A stretch of DNA of 64,000 nt. It comes from Bryum argenteum. Taxonomy: Eukaryota; Streptophyta; Bryopsida; Bryales; Bryaceae. Under the pieces are notes generated by a model. It saw only the letters and a list, made by a program, of their open reading frames with translations, did not search any database and was not told the DNA's origin. Made by a program: the position numbers and the translations under genes. The DNA lies in contig CM073321.1 of the NCBI GenBank assembly GCA_037043015.1, positions 10,610,001 through 10,674,000 on the forward strand. Direction: 5' to 3'. This document shows, in pieces, positions 37,075-48,799 of the stretch; position 1 is the first letter of the stretch; every line of letters begins with the position of its first letter.

Positions 37075-37102
37075 ATATTCTCATTATAACGAATTACGTG
37101 TT
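37075..37102 (-). repeat. Right terminal inverted repeat
   Basis: Ends AATTACGTGTT directly before the second CCGG. It pairs with 27021-27048. Confidence 0.88.
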
Positions 37103-38776
37103 CCGGGGTCTCTTGCTCTACCGGCAGCTCCATATGTTCTTTCGAAGAAGGAAAAAGAAATATTCGTAGGAATACTACGGGGTTTGAAATCGCCCACCAA
37201 CTACGTCGGGCATCTAGCAAAGAGGATAACTACAGTTGGAGACTTGAAGGGGTTGAAATCCCACGACTACCATGTATTGATGTAGCAAATTTTACCCCTC
37301 TGCATCCGGACGTTGATTCGGAAGGACGTGCGTGTAGCCATTTTAACAATATGTCGGGTATTTCATCAATTGTGTATGAAGGCTATTGATCTAACAAGTA
37401 TAAAGGGGTTGCTGGAGGAGACGTCTATAGCAATGTGCTTGCTTGAGAAGGTTTTCCCCCCTTCATTCTTTGATGTCATGTTCCACCTTCCAATTCACCT
37501 TGTTCAACAATTGGATATTTGTGGACCAGTACACACACGATGGATGTACCCAGTGGAGAGGTATCTCAAAATTTTTAAAGGCTATGTTCGACAACGTAAC
37601 CGCCCGAAGGGGTCGATGGCAGCGGGGTATGTGATGGACAAAACTCTTGGCTTCTGCACCGAATACATGCAGGACTGCACCTTAACGCAACGTCGGATTT
37701 GGGATGATATGGAAGACCCAAGAATGTACGATGAGATACTGGAAGGCAACGGCCGCCGCAGGATATTAACAGATGAGCTGCGTCAATGGATTCACGAATT
37801 CGTCCTAAGCAACGCCGATATACTAGAAATCTACAGAGAGTAAGCAATGAACATCCCACCTTCTGTTGCGTGATACGCACCGCTGCTTTTGCATAAGTCA
37901 TGTTCTAATTAACCCGATTCATGCTTGCAATGTAGGCAATATACCACAGCAATGGCCGCCAAAGAACGTGCAAGGGGGGAGTGGCAAAGACGGAACCGTC
38001 GCCAGAATTCCAAGGTCTCGGATTATTTGCAAGCGCAAGCGTTTCACAAATAGTTTGTTGCAGAAATTAAGTGCAATTTGGAGAGAGGACATGACACACC
38101 AGAAGATGTCAAAGCTTTGGTTTTCCCTCCGTCGTTGGAGGCAAGGTCATATCGATCCATGTACGCTTCCGTGAATCATATTCGTGTCCGCACAGCAGAA
38201 GCTGATCTACTCACATGGGACAGTGGTGTCTCAGCAACATTTTCACAAGACTGTCGGGCAAGTTTGCAAGATTGAAACATCAGAAATGCAAACTTGGAGT
38301 ACATTGGATGGGTGGAGGAGATCATAGCAGTCGACTTTGGGAGGTACGAACTTGTTGTACTGTATTGTAATTGGGTAGAGGCAAATACATCTGGTGCCCG
38401 AGCGACAGTGAAGCGCGACGAGTACGGATTCACGCTTATCGAGTTCGGGAGATTGGTCCCGTTTTCGGCTGACTCATTTGCATTTCCCCGACATGTTCTA
38501 CAGATCTATACTGTCGACGTAGTTGATAATCCAGGGTGGAAGATCGTGCTTCGAAGAATACCACGCAGTGTTCGAGTTGCCTCAAGCACTTATGATCTCC
38601 CTGAGCTACAATGTCTTCAGATGCAATGTGTTGACGCACATCCACGCCTACTACCAAATATACATGTGGATGATGTTACACAAAGCGCTCCAGTACTTCA
38701 AGGGTGTCGGATGATGAGTACAAATGAAGTGAATATGGAGATGCACATTCAGGATCCAGAAGACCCTGACATTTGA
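37103..38776 (+). pseudogene. tnp2: TNP2 C-terminal part with DUF4218 and DUF4216
   Basis: TNP2 resumes with APYVLSKKEKE and HDYHVLM. A TAG at 37283-37285 follows where the family has Gln. DUF4218 shows FPPSFFDVMFHLPIHLVQQLDICGPVHTRWMYPVERYL and GYVRQRNRPKGSMA. An intron after 37839 (GA^GTAAGC to AATGTAG) keeps frame into a basic linker. Its TAG (near 38053) and TGA (near 38273, where CGA fits) are single-base lesions. DUF4216 follows: GWVEEIIAVDFGRYELVVLYCNW, then FPRHVLQIYTVD and GWKIVLRR, with a stop at 38776. The order TNP2-DUF4218-DUF4216 is standard for plant CACTA elements. Confidence 0.88.
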
Positions 38777-39955
38777 AACTACATACACCATAGCAAGAAG
38801 TACCGCTAGCTGGCTTCGTTGCTCGTGATTTTACTTCCTAGCTTGGCTTTTTAGTATTGAATTTTGAAAAATTACATTACCCTCCCTGGCCTTTGGCGCT
38901 CTTTAAGTTTTTGATGTTAGAACTTGTTTCATTGGATGGAGGCTAGTTAGAATTGTCCAAACATTGTATTAGCATGTTTGTCCCTCGTGTATTTCACTGA
39001 GGCATGAGTTGTACCTGTACAAATCAGTGATCATGAATGCTGAAACTTGTCACAAATTGCCGCCCGGATGAACTTGGTAAACCGCTAATATGTACCTCTC
39101 GCACCAAATTTTGCCTAAGTGGGCCATTTGACAAAGTCGTTTCATGATCCAAACTCCTTTAAACTTATATGATTGAGAAGGTGTACGGAGTCACCATACT
39201 CAGATTTTTCTTAACTACCCAACTTTATCACGGTAAAGCCTCAAGATCATGGACTTTGATGCTAATAATTACCTCCAACCTCAGAAGGGGAATTGGCTCT
39301 CTCATTAGTTTTTAATTTTTCAATTAACTAGCTATGAATGTACGATGAATCGATTATGAGAAGTCGATGAATTGATGGTCATGTTGTTCCACCTTGGATT
39401 AAATATGTACTTATAGTAACCATTTGCATAAGCAATATGATTTCAGAAGATAGTCTTCAGTACTTGTAACTATCTCCTTGCCGGTATTCACATTAATTTA
39501 CATCTGAAATCTTAGGTCTAACAGAGATTCAACCTTCTGTGATTTTGATATTTTAGATAGTTACTTGCAAATAAAATTTGCACAATGACGAATAAAACAA
39601 TTATGCAAAGAGACTAGGATTTGGGCTTAACCGAAGCCAAACCTCAATACTCAAACTCACTCAGCATTATGGAGAGCAATCACATCTGAAAAATCCCGGA
39701 TTTTTTTGTAGTAATGTCTTATGACTGCGTGCAGTCATATTCCGGGGAGGACTGCTTAGAAGGAGATGACCTCCATCGGGGAACACACAGATATTCTGTT
39801 CCCCAGCGTTCCCATCGAGGTGCCGCTATTTGTTGACTACACATATGACTAAGCCTTGACCATGGACAATTTGACTACGATTTTTGACTCATTTTTAAAA
39901 ATTTGAATAGGCAGTCAAGTGCCCCCAGTCAAATAATCGTGGTTTTGTACTAGTG
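38777..39955. other. CACTA 3' non-coding and subterminal region
   Basis: No frame. TGACTGC / GCAGTCA, GTTGACTAC and CAGTCAAAT motifs cluster between 39720 and 39935, matching the left subterminal zone, and the element ends at TACTAGTG. Confidence 0.6.
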
Positions 39956-39964
39956 ATGTAACTG

Positions 39965-40780
39965 TTTTTTGAGCTGTGTCCATGTAGCTCTATTGTGAGC
40001 TCGAAGGTGCAGCTGTTGAGGCCTTGAATGGAATGCTCTTGGGGCCCCGACTGGTGCTTGAAGTCCCTCTAGTTTTGTTCTTTTTTTGAAGCCCGACGTT
40101 ATGAATTCGAGGTGGATGTAACTGTCTTACAGCTGCGTCCACGTAGCTCTATCGTGAGCTCAAAAGAGCAGCTGTTGAGGCTTGAATGGGATGCTCTTGG
40201 GGCGCCATCTAGTGCTTGAAGTCTTTTGAATTGTGTGTTTATTTTGAAGCCCGACGGTATGAATTTGAGGTAGATGTAATTGTCTCTGAGCTGCGTCCAC
40301 GTAGCTCAAACGTGAGCTCAAATGAGATGCTGTTGAGGCCTCGAATGGGATGCTCGTAGGGCCCCCTCTGGTGCTTGAAGTCCTTCGAGTTGTTTGTTCT
40401 TTTTTTTAAGCTCGACTGTATGATTTGGAGGTCGATGTTATTGTCCCAGAGTTGTGTCCACTTAGCTCTTACGTGAGCTCGAAAGAGCAGCTGTTGAGGC
40501 CTCGAATGGTAGGCTGGTGAGGACCCGTGTGGTGATTCGGTCCCCTTCTGCTGTTCGTAGTTGCGATTTTTTTTAAGACCGATAGTATGGTTTCAAGGTC
40601 AATGAAAGTGTCCTCAGAGCTGCGTCCATGTAGCTCTAATGTGAGCTTGAATGAGATGGTATTGAGGCCTCGAATGGGATGCTGTTGAGGCCCGGTTTGA
40701 GTGCTTCTAGTCCCTCTGCTGTTTGTCGCAGTTGGGTTTTTTTTTTATAGGCCGGATAGTTGAACTTTGAGGATAGATGT
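39965..40780. repeat. Five-copy tandem repeat, about 160-bp period
   Basis: The block GCTGCGTCCACGTAGCTCTA, then GTGAGCTC, AGCTGTTGAGGCC and TCGAATGGGATGCT recurs at spacings of about 159, 158, 161 and 168 bp. It lies directly right of the CACTA end and is probably host sequence. Confidence 0.9.
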
Positions 40781-41043
40781 AGGAGTGCATTATCTATTTG
40801 ATTTTAGTATAGTTTATTTGTTGGTCGGATCTTCGTTATGTAGTTGGAATGTAGACTTTACGTTCAACTTGACTCTTTTTTTTCTTTTTCCATTCTCATT
40901 GCTAGTTCTGAATTTTTTTCATTGAAACAGTTTATTTTTTTGGGTTACTGATAAATTTGATTTTGGCTTATATGTTGTAGCTTATTAGAGTATTTTTAAT
41001 AATTTTTTTTTATCGGTAGCTGAATGTTTTCAGTGATTTTGCA

Positions 41044-41361
41044 GGATCCATTCAAAGAAGTTCGAGTTCATGAAGATGAGGGAGCAGATGATGACAACGA
41101 CCTATCTGCTATGAGAGTTTGTGTGCAGGCTATAGTCGAGTCTTGCTGTTTAGTAGTAGCATTAACTGCAGTCCCCAATATCAACTCAACTGCTTCTCCT
41201 GTCCGTCAGAATGCAAGTGATGACGTTGATCACGTTACACGATCGATTTACAACCGAGATTCATATGCCCATGCGTAAGTTCGTCGTCTCGAAGCAAAGG
41301 CGTTAGCCAGAATTGCACCCGAACGTTCTCCTTGGCTTGTAGCAAAATCGAAAACCGACTA
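41044..41361 (+). pseudogene. Unrecognised coding fragment, possible upstream exon of the 42-46 kb gene
   Basis: An acceptor (GATTTTGCAG) is followed by an open frame with an acidic EDEGADDDNDLS start and an RRLEAKALARIAPERSP helix. A TAA at about 41276 interrupts it, and a TAG ends it near 41361. A GTAAGT at the TAA could instead be a donor. No domain recognised. Confidence 0.3.
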
Positions 41362-42100
41362 GATGTCACATGAGAGCATGTTAAGGGGCTTTTGGTAGTC
41401 TCCCCTAACGAGTCTAAATTAGTTTCTCCACTAGACGCAAATACGTCCGTTTGCGAGAACTACGTCTAAGAGATAAAGGAGAAGTTCTGTCTGTGCTGGT
41501 CAAGAAGTGTCTGTACACTACCGGTACTCTAAGGTCGACACTACTAACAGCACGAGAAGAATAAACAAACAGTTTCTAACGATTATAGTAGCATCCCTGC
41601 AGTGAAAGGTCAGTAGTCTTAAACAAATACACAAGACATTAAAAACAAGATTGAAGACGCTGCAGAAGACTGAGGTTGTAAGCAAAGGGACGTAGATAAG
41701 CAAACAACAACTCTCCCGTAAGAGGGAGAGGTACATATAGGCGGCTGGGTCTGACTGTCTTTCAGATCTAGCTGGCCACAAAAGAACAGCCGACCTAAGT
41801 GCCACGTCGGCAAAGAAGTCGGGTGTTCTGAATGAGTCTAGGACTCTATAAATTGAAAATAGAGAACCGACCTGCTAACACTACCGGGTATCGCATGCTG
41901 GGTCTACACATGCCGGGTATAGACTAGACCAAAACTAGCCTAGAGAATATACTATGAATACTCGGTCAACAAAGTATATGATACGTTTAGCATAATCTAT
42001 ATTATCAAACGATTATATAGTAATATTAATATTCCATTTACTTTGTGCCATATTCTTATTTCCTGTGTCCATTGTTGTTTTTGATTTTGTGATTTGTCAG
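41362..42100. other. Spacer without a gene
   Basis: No supported coding frame. A TGTTA...TAACA-bounded stretch (41379-41880) was considered as a solo LTR but has no target duplication. Confidence 0.5.
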
Positions 42101-45100
42101 ATGCCAATAGAAGAAGTTCAGTCCCTTCATGACGAACAAGGCACTCCACCTTCTCTGTACAGTATGTCAATTTAAGACACCGAGCGAGAAGAACTTCTCA
42201 TCAGTGATGATATGATTCTCATACCACAACAAAATGTTGATAGCATGTGCAATGAAGTTCCGAATTGTAGACCTTTGGGAAGTGATCCTCATCTCCAAGC
42301 TATGCAAGATCTTGATGGACACAAGTCCCTCTCTGATGATGAAGAATTGCCTTTGCCCGGGAGTGTGAACGTCGGCATCGTCCTCATGCCTCCCAATCTT
42401 CAAAACAAGGACCCGGATTGGAGTGCAAACGAGATGAGGATGATTCACAAAAATGATTCTATTGCAATTATAAACAGGTTCCGGTACAAACCTGTTAAGA
42501 AGTCACGGATGCTAATTCCTTTATGTTGTCTTGTGTGTTACCCAAAGGTTTGGCCTATTTCAAAACAAGACGTCATGAAACTTGAGAATGAGTTCAACAA
42601 AGGCTACCGCGAAGGCAATCGGGTTATATATGTTTCGCCTTTCGATGGAAAAGGCAGAGAAAAAAGACTTGAGGGATGCTGTGTGGACGAATCTGCTCTG
42701 GAGAGATGCAAATGAAAAGTTCGAGAAAAATTTGATGTCGGATCCAGATCTTCATCATCTCAGTGGCAAATACTTTTATGTATACGAAGGTAACCATTGT
42801 GTGACAGCGTGGATGCGTCATATAATGAGGTACCACAAGATAAATCCATCATGGTACATCTCTATTGACTGCATCGTACTCGATGCTCGCGGAGAGAGCA
42901 ATCTGCTTCTTGACGCAATGAACAACATCAATTGGTAAGTATATGTCTCATCTCTTGAAATCATTTTATTTTAAATGTTTCCCAACCATAATATTCTTCG
43001 TATATGATTCTGCCTCGTAGGTCTAACGAACATGACCATGTTGAGGACAGTTTGTGTGCGAAACTGCAACGCATGAAGAAGTTCGGAAAGTTGAAACTTG
43101 AAGATTTCAAGAATCTCATTACTCCTGAGGATTACACAATCTGCAAGAACGCAAAAGCAAAGAAGGAAATGTGGTACCCTGTTACGGTAGATGTCTTCGT
43201 AAAATTCTTATATGCGGTATGTTTACTATATGTGTGCTTGTTTGTGCTACCTAGTTTTTATTTCTTTAGACCTTCTTACTCATCTTCATTTTTTGTACAG
43301 AGGAGATTTGCGAAAGCATCGGACAATGCTGAAACTGCTTACTATGCCACTGTTCCCAAGGATAAACAAACAGGGCCAGGAGTATGGAGTGCCATGGATC
43401 ACGCCATCAAAGCAGAGATCAAAGTAATTCTTGGGAGAAATTTCCATAAGATGGTCGCTGTGGCTAATAACAAACTTGAGAAAGTGTTTCCGAAAGAGGT
43501 ATACATTATTATCTTCTTGATTTTCATTTGCGCCTACTTGTTCATTCTATCTCATGTGCAAACGATCGATTGTCATATTGGGTTTAAGGTTTTGATTGTT
43601 TCAATCGATCGATCGTTTGCACATGGTAGCCACTACCAATGTTCATTTCGATTTCAAAGGAAAGTCGCTGCAATGGTGGAACTCACCAAACAAAGTTCGT
43701 CGAACTGTTCACTTTCCAGAAGAGTGCCCTATGAAGGATAAGTTTTTGATTGCATTCCTTCATTGCGCTTCTCTTTGGGCACAGGCAAGTTGCACTTTGC
43801 TTATTAATTCACAAACTTTTTGTAATAAATTATTAACATTTCTAACAAGTTCTATATAATTGCAGTTGGAACAATCCCTTGACAGTGAAATCAAAATTCT
43901 AGTAAAGACTGCCAAACTCAACATTGAGTGGTCTGAGGCAATTCTCAAGCCCTTCGCGCATGTCAAGAAGCGGAGATTGCTCCTGTGGGAGAAGGCTTTT
44001 GGCAACTACCTTGCTCCAAATGCCAGCCCACGGTTCCTTAAAGGCACAGATATTCAGAAGATTGCTAGTGGCAAAGTTACTATTAAATGACTCCTTTTTC
44101 GGTGAGCTATCAAACGCTATTCAGTATTCACACAATATGTCTTATACATTCAACTTGAATAATTTTAAATGTTTGCTTGAGTGCAGGTACTTGAAGCAAC
44201 AGTTGGTTGCCAAAAGAGCATTGGCTTCTTGGTCCATTCCAACAGAGTTTAAAGACTTTGCAATAACAAACGATCCGTGCAGCATCTTCTAAGAAGCTCA
44301 ACAGAGACGGTTCACGACCTCACAACTACTGACTGACAGTGGTTTCTTGAGTGCCAGGAGAACTTTGTGCCCAAAGAGGAGAAACATCTTCTCCGAAATC
44401 TCGATTCAAATGGAGCCGACACTGTAGCTATAGAGATCGACGACGATGACGACGACGACTTATCACTTTTACCAAGTGCACCCATCCCAGCATCTCCACC
44501 TGCTTCTCCAAGGGTACAACCAAAGCCTAGAGGAAACAAAAAGCGTCGCAACGCTGCTGCGGACCAAGTAGAAGATTGTGAACAAGAATTTGAAGATATT
44601 GCTCTTTTTTCACAAGAAATTGGAGGTCCAAGAGAACTTGATCTGACTCAGGCTTCAGATCAAACGACAGTCAATGGATTAGACGCGGTGCACAATTGAC
44701 TCAGATTTCTGCAGGTGGACTTACGAACGCAGGATCCCCTCCTCAATCTTTCACCGTTGACCACAACTCCCCGCAGTCCCCTCGTCGCCTCAATCATCCC
44801 AAATTTGCCAAGCTCCTAGTTCCGAAAACAAAACACATTGGTAGCAGCTCGTCGTCAAACATAAGAGTCACTTTGCCTATGAATCTCGAGAAGGGCAACA
44901 TAGGAGATTTGGTTCATCAATCGCTGACGACTGGAAAATGGGATTTTGAAATTCAAGACATTGTCAGGCACATCAACAAGGTACCTTTGTGTACAATTTT
45001 CATTTATATTCTCCTTACATACATTCTGTACTTCTTATCTATTATCCACTATCTAATTATTTGCTTGTATTTCAGATTGGAAAAGACCGGAAGTACCCGT

Positions 45101-46251
45101 GTACGGCGATGGAATATAATCCCAAGCATGCAGAGATTGATCTTATTTTTGCAGACACTCCAGAGAACTTGCATGTGCCCGTGTGTCTCCTACGGAAATT
45201 CCATCCTAGAACCAGCGTGATAAAAACTACTTTGAGAGCCTCTTTTTCTTTGCCACATATCATTTGACAGTCGTTGGAGCCATTCTTGTAATGCATTCCA
45301 AATGTCTTAGAATCGAGCGTACTCTCTATTCTAAGTCCGTAACTTATAGTTTTTGTTGCGTTCGAGACAACTAGAGATATAATCCCTTGCCTATGACCTC
45401 TACGCTACCGCACCAGAAAGAGGTACGAAACAATTCGTAGTTTCCAATTTTACAATTCATGATTAATGCCATCTATGCTTGTATGTTAATATATCTATAC
45501 TTGTGTTTTGCAGACTCACTGCTTCAATATCAAAGTTTATGCTCGTAAGGAGTTTCTTTCAAAGTTCCAAAGTCGGCAAGTGGCACACACATACGCTGGT
45601 GTGTCAATCATGCCTGATGAGGATGACTACGTCTGTAATTTTGCAGACAAAGAGACATTGCGTTATCGTCCAAACGGTACGCCATGGCGAGGCTCACGAG
45701 AGAAGGACCCCTCTTTCATTCAATGTTTCGTAGATTGTCTCACGGACGATGGGGGTATCGTCTTCGACTGGAGCGCAAGTACAAGTGATGTTTCCTAAAC
45801 GGCTAATTTAGAATTCGATTATACATTTCGTATTTCTAACGTGGGATTCTGAATTGTTAGGTGCATCTGTAATTGCTTGCGCGCGCTCAAACCGACACCT
45901 GATCGCTATGGAACCTGACGAAGAAATCTTTGATGGTGTACAAGCGGATTACAAGGATGGTCCTTCCGGTGATGAAGAAAGTGGAGAATCAGCCCCTCCC
46001 GCAGATTATGACTCTGATGAACCGCAAGTGGAGAAGCCTCCAAAGTTTATTGGTGTGCAATATAATCATTTATTCTCTTACTCAAATTTGAATTCTTGCA
46101 CTTAGAAATATATTGTACTGACTTTCTTTGTACTTTTAGCATCGCAGGTCTGAAAGAGCGATTGACTCGCAAAGCTCATCTCTACAACAGCCCTCCATCG
46201 ACATTCACCCTACCTTCCTATGTCAAGCGTCTTGCACAAGAGTTCGTTTGA
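42101..46251 (+). pseudogene. ParB-like and beta-class DNA methyltransferase-like multi-exon gene, degenerate
   Basis: ATG at 42101. A TAA (42173-42175) and a frameshift in an A6 run (42660-42665) interrupt exon 1, which has LSGKYFYVYEGNHCVTAWM and IDCIVLDARG, resembling the GNHR-type core of ParB/sulfiredoxin-fold domains. Introns at 42935-43020, 43217-43300 and 43785-43864 (the last with a GC donor, AG^GCAAGT) flank exons with WYPVTVDVF and WWNSPNKVRRTVHFPEECP. A TGA sits near 44088. After a Ser/Pro linker with a poly-Asp run, exons near 45076-46100 carry AEIDLIFADTPENL (position of the DPPY motif IV) and later GGIVFDWSASTS, spliced to ASVIACARSNRHLIAMEPDEEIF (motif I). Motif IV before motif I is the beta-class order. 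Both motifs deviate from catalytic consensus. The last exon ends at a TGA at about 46251. ParB plus methyltransferase fusions are known in phages and bacteria. Several lesions make this copy inactive. Confidence 0.5.
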
Positions 46252-47025
46252 GCTCCATCTCCCATTCTGTCTGACAGTACACGTCCACGTTTTAGTAATA
46301 ATGTGCTTAAGTTTATAGACTTTGAGGCTGATGAATGTGATCACCACTTTAATGGTGCTACACCTTCAGCATAGTATGTAATTTGTTTTTTAATAGGTAC
46401 TCGACTTAGTAGCGCCATATATTAGTAGTTCCCATAATCTCCTATTTATCTATGTGTTTTTCAATACAGTTTTATACCTTTACTTGTAAAGTTTATCATT
46501 GATAGCTAAACCTACACTAAGTACTTCAAAAAATACTCTAAGTATGTCAATACAATTTCATCGAAGCCAAGTTTGCGTCTTAATGATGACGTCAGCCCTA
46601 ATTTTAATGTAAATTCTACCACTCCGAATTATATGCATCTAATAAGCTAAAACGTCGATTCCATAATCGGAATCTAAGTTTGTAAATTAAAAAATTTATA
46701 GCGCATGAAAGACACTAGCGACCTCCAATTTCATAAGGTTAGGAACGATGACGTCAACCCTAATTTGGATGACTAAAAACAAGATGACATTATTTTTTAT
46801 TTGAGGATTTACGAAATGGGGTCAATACCACTTTCACATGGAAATAGGATCTGAATCCACGGATTTGGGGTACTCAATGGACTTAACTAATCTTTAAGAA
46901 AATTCTCAACTCCAAAATCAATGGTCATAGGGTCCCTAACTCTAATAAAAAATTACAAAAACGTTCCTCAACAACCATACCATTTTGGACCCCACCGCTC
47001 TACGCTCACGCCCTTACATTTCGCT
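46252..47025. other. AT-rich spacer
   Basis: No coding frame. Two segments with GATGACGTCA and CCTAATTT-type similarity (46580-46600 and 46745-46765) recur about 165 bp apart. Confidence 0.5.
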
Positions 47026-47851
47026 GAGCTAGCACATTCCAATTCACACTCTTGTTCAAGATTTTAGCTCCAAAATTATAACAATATTACAAACATTACA
47101 AAGCACATACAAATATTTGATTTAACTTCCCAATACTATATTACGATTACAATTTACATCATAGGGTGATGGAGATCGTATAGCAAACCAATATATACTA
47201 AAATAGCATAAACAATATATATGTAAAAGAACTTCTTTATAATTGAGTAGGCAATGTTATCATGTAAGTATAAAAATGTAGTTCATAAATATTATAGTAT
47301 TTGTAATGTAGAATTTATTGTCAATCTATGTCTTTTTTTGTGCTTTTGTTATACGTGTTTCTACACAATTAAATACTTTTATATTTTTTAAAAGTTCAAA
47401 TATTTGTATAAAGAATAAACCCTAGAATGTAATATGTATTCCTTACAAAGTACAGGGAGGTTAAATCAAATATATGTGTAAATCCTAATATCTTTTATAT
47501 ATTCTTAACATAGTATTGGGAAGTAAAATCAAATATATGTATACAACATAATGCTTTAATATATATTCCTATTATAATTTTGGAAAGTAAAATAACATAT
47601 ACGTATAAACCATATGATGTAAAATGTATTCGTAATATAGCATAGGAAAGCAACATCAAACAGATGTATGCTATTATAGTATATATTGGTTTGCTATACG
47701 ATTGCCATCACCCTATGATGTAAATTGTAATCATAATATAGTATTAGGAAGTAAAATCAAATATTTGTATGTGCTTTGTAATATTTGTAATATTGTTATA
47801 ATTTTGGAGCTTAAATCTTGAACAAGAGTGTGAATTGGGATGTGCTAACTC
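47026..47851. mobile_element. Foldback element with 184-bp inverted arms
   Basis: The left arm 47026-47209 and right arm 47668-47851 are reverse complements with few mismatches. They are equal in length and separated by a 458-bp AT-rich core. The core contains four or so degenerate units of a GGAAGTAAAATCAAATATATG-like block that is also present in the arms. No coding frame. No flanking target duplication is obvious. The structure is that of a Foldback-type or long-TIR non-autonomous DNA element. Confidence 0.85.
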
Positions 47852-48100
47852 AAATTTGAAATACAGAGGGGGCGGGATTGGAGTGTGATACTTCAAATTT
47901 TGAACAAGGGTTGGATTTTCATATTCCAATATCGAATATAAGAGGGGGGGATTAGAGTGTGATAGCTCAAATTGTGGGCAAGGATTAGATCGGGATGTGA
48001 TTGCTGAAATTTGAAATAGAGGGGGCAATTGGCATGTGGTGGCTCAAATTTGAATAAGAGGGGGAACTAGGAAAACTTGGATTCTCTTTCTCCTTGGATC
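47852..48100. repeat. Degenerate repeats of about 60-65 bp next to the foldback element
   Basis: Blocks like CTCAAATTTGAAATA, GAGGGGG and TTGGAGTGTGATA recur four times with drift. The right arm end contains a related GAATTGGGATGTGCTA segment. Confidence 0.6.
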
Positions 48101-48235
48101 CCCCATTCTCCCAAACTCCGGGTATTTTTGGAGTAAGCAAGTCCAAACATGCCTCCACAAAAACCGGGGTTAAATTTTGTCCGGATATCTTCGGAGAATG
48201 TTTGGATTCGCTATGTTTGGATTGACCTCTCCTCC

Positions 48236-48715
48236 CTTTGTCTCCCCTCCCCTCATCCCCTTCTCTCTCCTCCCCTCCCCTCCCGTCTCCTCCCTTCACT
48301 TCCCTTCTCTCTTCCTTCTCCTCCCTTTCCTCCCTCCACTTCACCCGCTCCCTCCCCTCACCTCACCTGCCCCCCTCCCCTCCCCTCCCCTCACCTCAAC
48401 CGTCCCCCTCCCCTCTCCTCCCTTCACTCCCCTTCCCTCGCCTCTACTCCCTTCACTCCCCTTCCCTCCCCTCTCCTCCCTTCCCTCCCCTTCCCTCCCC
48501 TCTCCTCCCTTCCCTCTCCTCCCTTCCCTTCCCTCTCCTCCCTTCCCTTCCCTCTCCTCCCTTCCCTTCCCTCTCCTCCCTTCCCTTCCCTCTCCTCCCT
48601 TCCCTTCCCTCTCCTCCCTTCCCTTCCCTCTCCTCCCTTCCCTTCCCTCTCCTCCCTTCCCTTCCCTCTCCTCCCTTCCCTTCCCTCTCCTCCCTTCCCT
48701 CTCCTTACCCGCCCC
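48236..48715. repeat. Homopyrimidine minisatellite, 19-bp unit
   Basis: A roughly 480-bp C/T tract is purine-poor on the plus strand. The central part is about ten copies of CTCTCCTCCCTTCCCTTCC. Such homopurine/homopyrimidine DNA can form triplexes. The long Pro/Ser/Leu frames on the plus strand are artefacts of the repeat. Confidence 0.95.
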
Positions 48716-48799
48716 CCTTGTCCCTTACTCGCCCCCCCTTCTTCACTTGTCCCTTCAAAAACAAGAAGAATAAAAAAAATTTAATAAAAAAATTTAAAA

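Larger units (their letters stand above)
27021..37102 (+). mobile_element. 10,082-bp transposon, candidate DUF7869 family, nested in TNP2
   Basis: The ends are 28-bp inverted repeats with 26 of 28 matching. They are flanked by the 4-bp duplication CCGG (27017-27020 and 37103-37106). Removing the element and one CCGG restores the TNP2 frame (KKP then GSLALP). Inside are palindrome arrays near both ends, a RING/U-box-like plus oxygenase-like gene, a TTAA-flanked element, and the GHTHEDID gene. A diverged copy at 52.3-53.6 kb shares the GHTHEDID gene's 3' part and the right terminus, ending in CGTGTT. This confirms the right border independently. Confidence 0.8.
23938..39955 (+). mobile_element. 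CACTA (En/Spm) transposon with a 10-kb nested insertion
   Basis: The coding modules SET-containing N-terminal exons, TNP2, DUF4218 and DUF4216 follow in order on the plus strand, with the 10,082-bp element 27021-37102 inserted inside TNP2. The right end, read inward, is CACTAGTACAAAACC. The left end reads GGCTACTACAAATAACC, a probable mutated CACTA terminus. Subterminal GCAGTCA / GTAGTCA motifs cluster at both ends (23990-24110 and 39720-39935), as expected for CACTA subterminal repeats. No clean 2-3 bp target duplication is visible, so the outer borders are less certain than the interior. Without the insertion the element is about 5.9 kb. Confidence 0.75.

Noticed and set aside
41379..41880. 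Possible solo LTR bounded by TGTTA and TAACA with a TATAAATT box
   Set aside because: Flanking 5-mers differ (GAGCA and CTACC), and no second copy is in the window.
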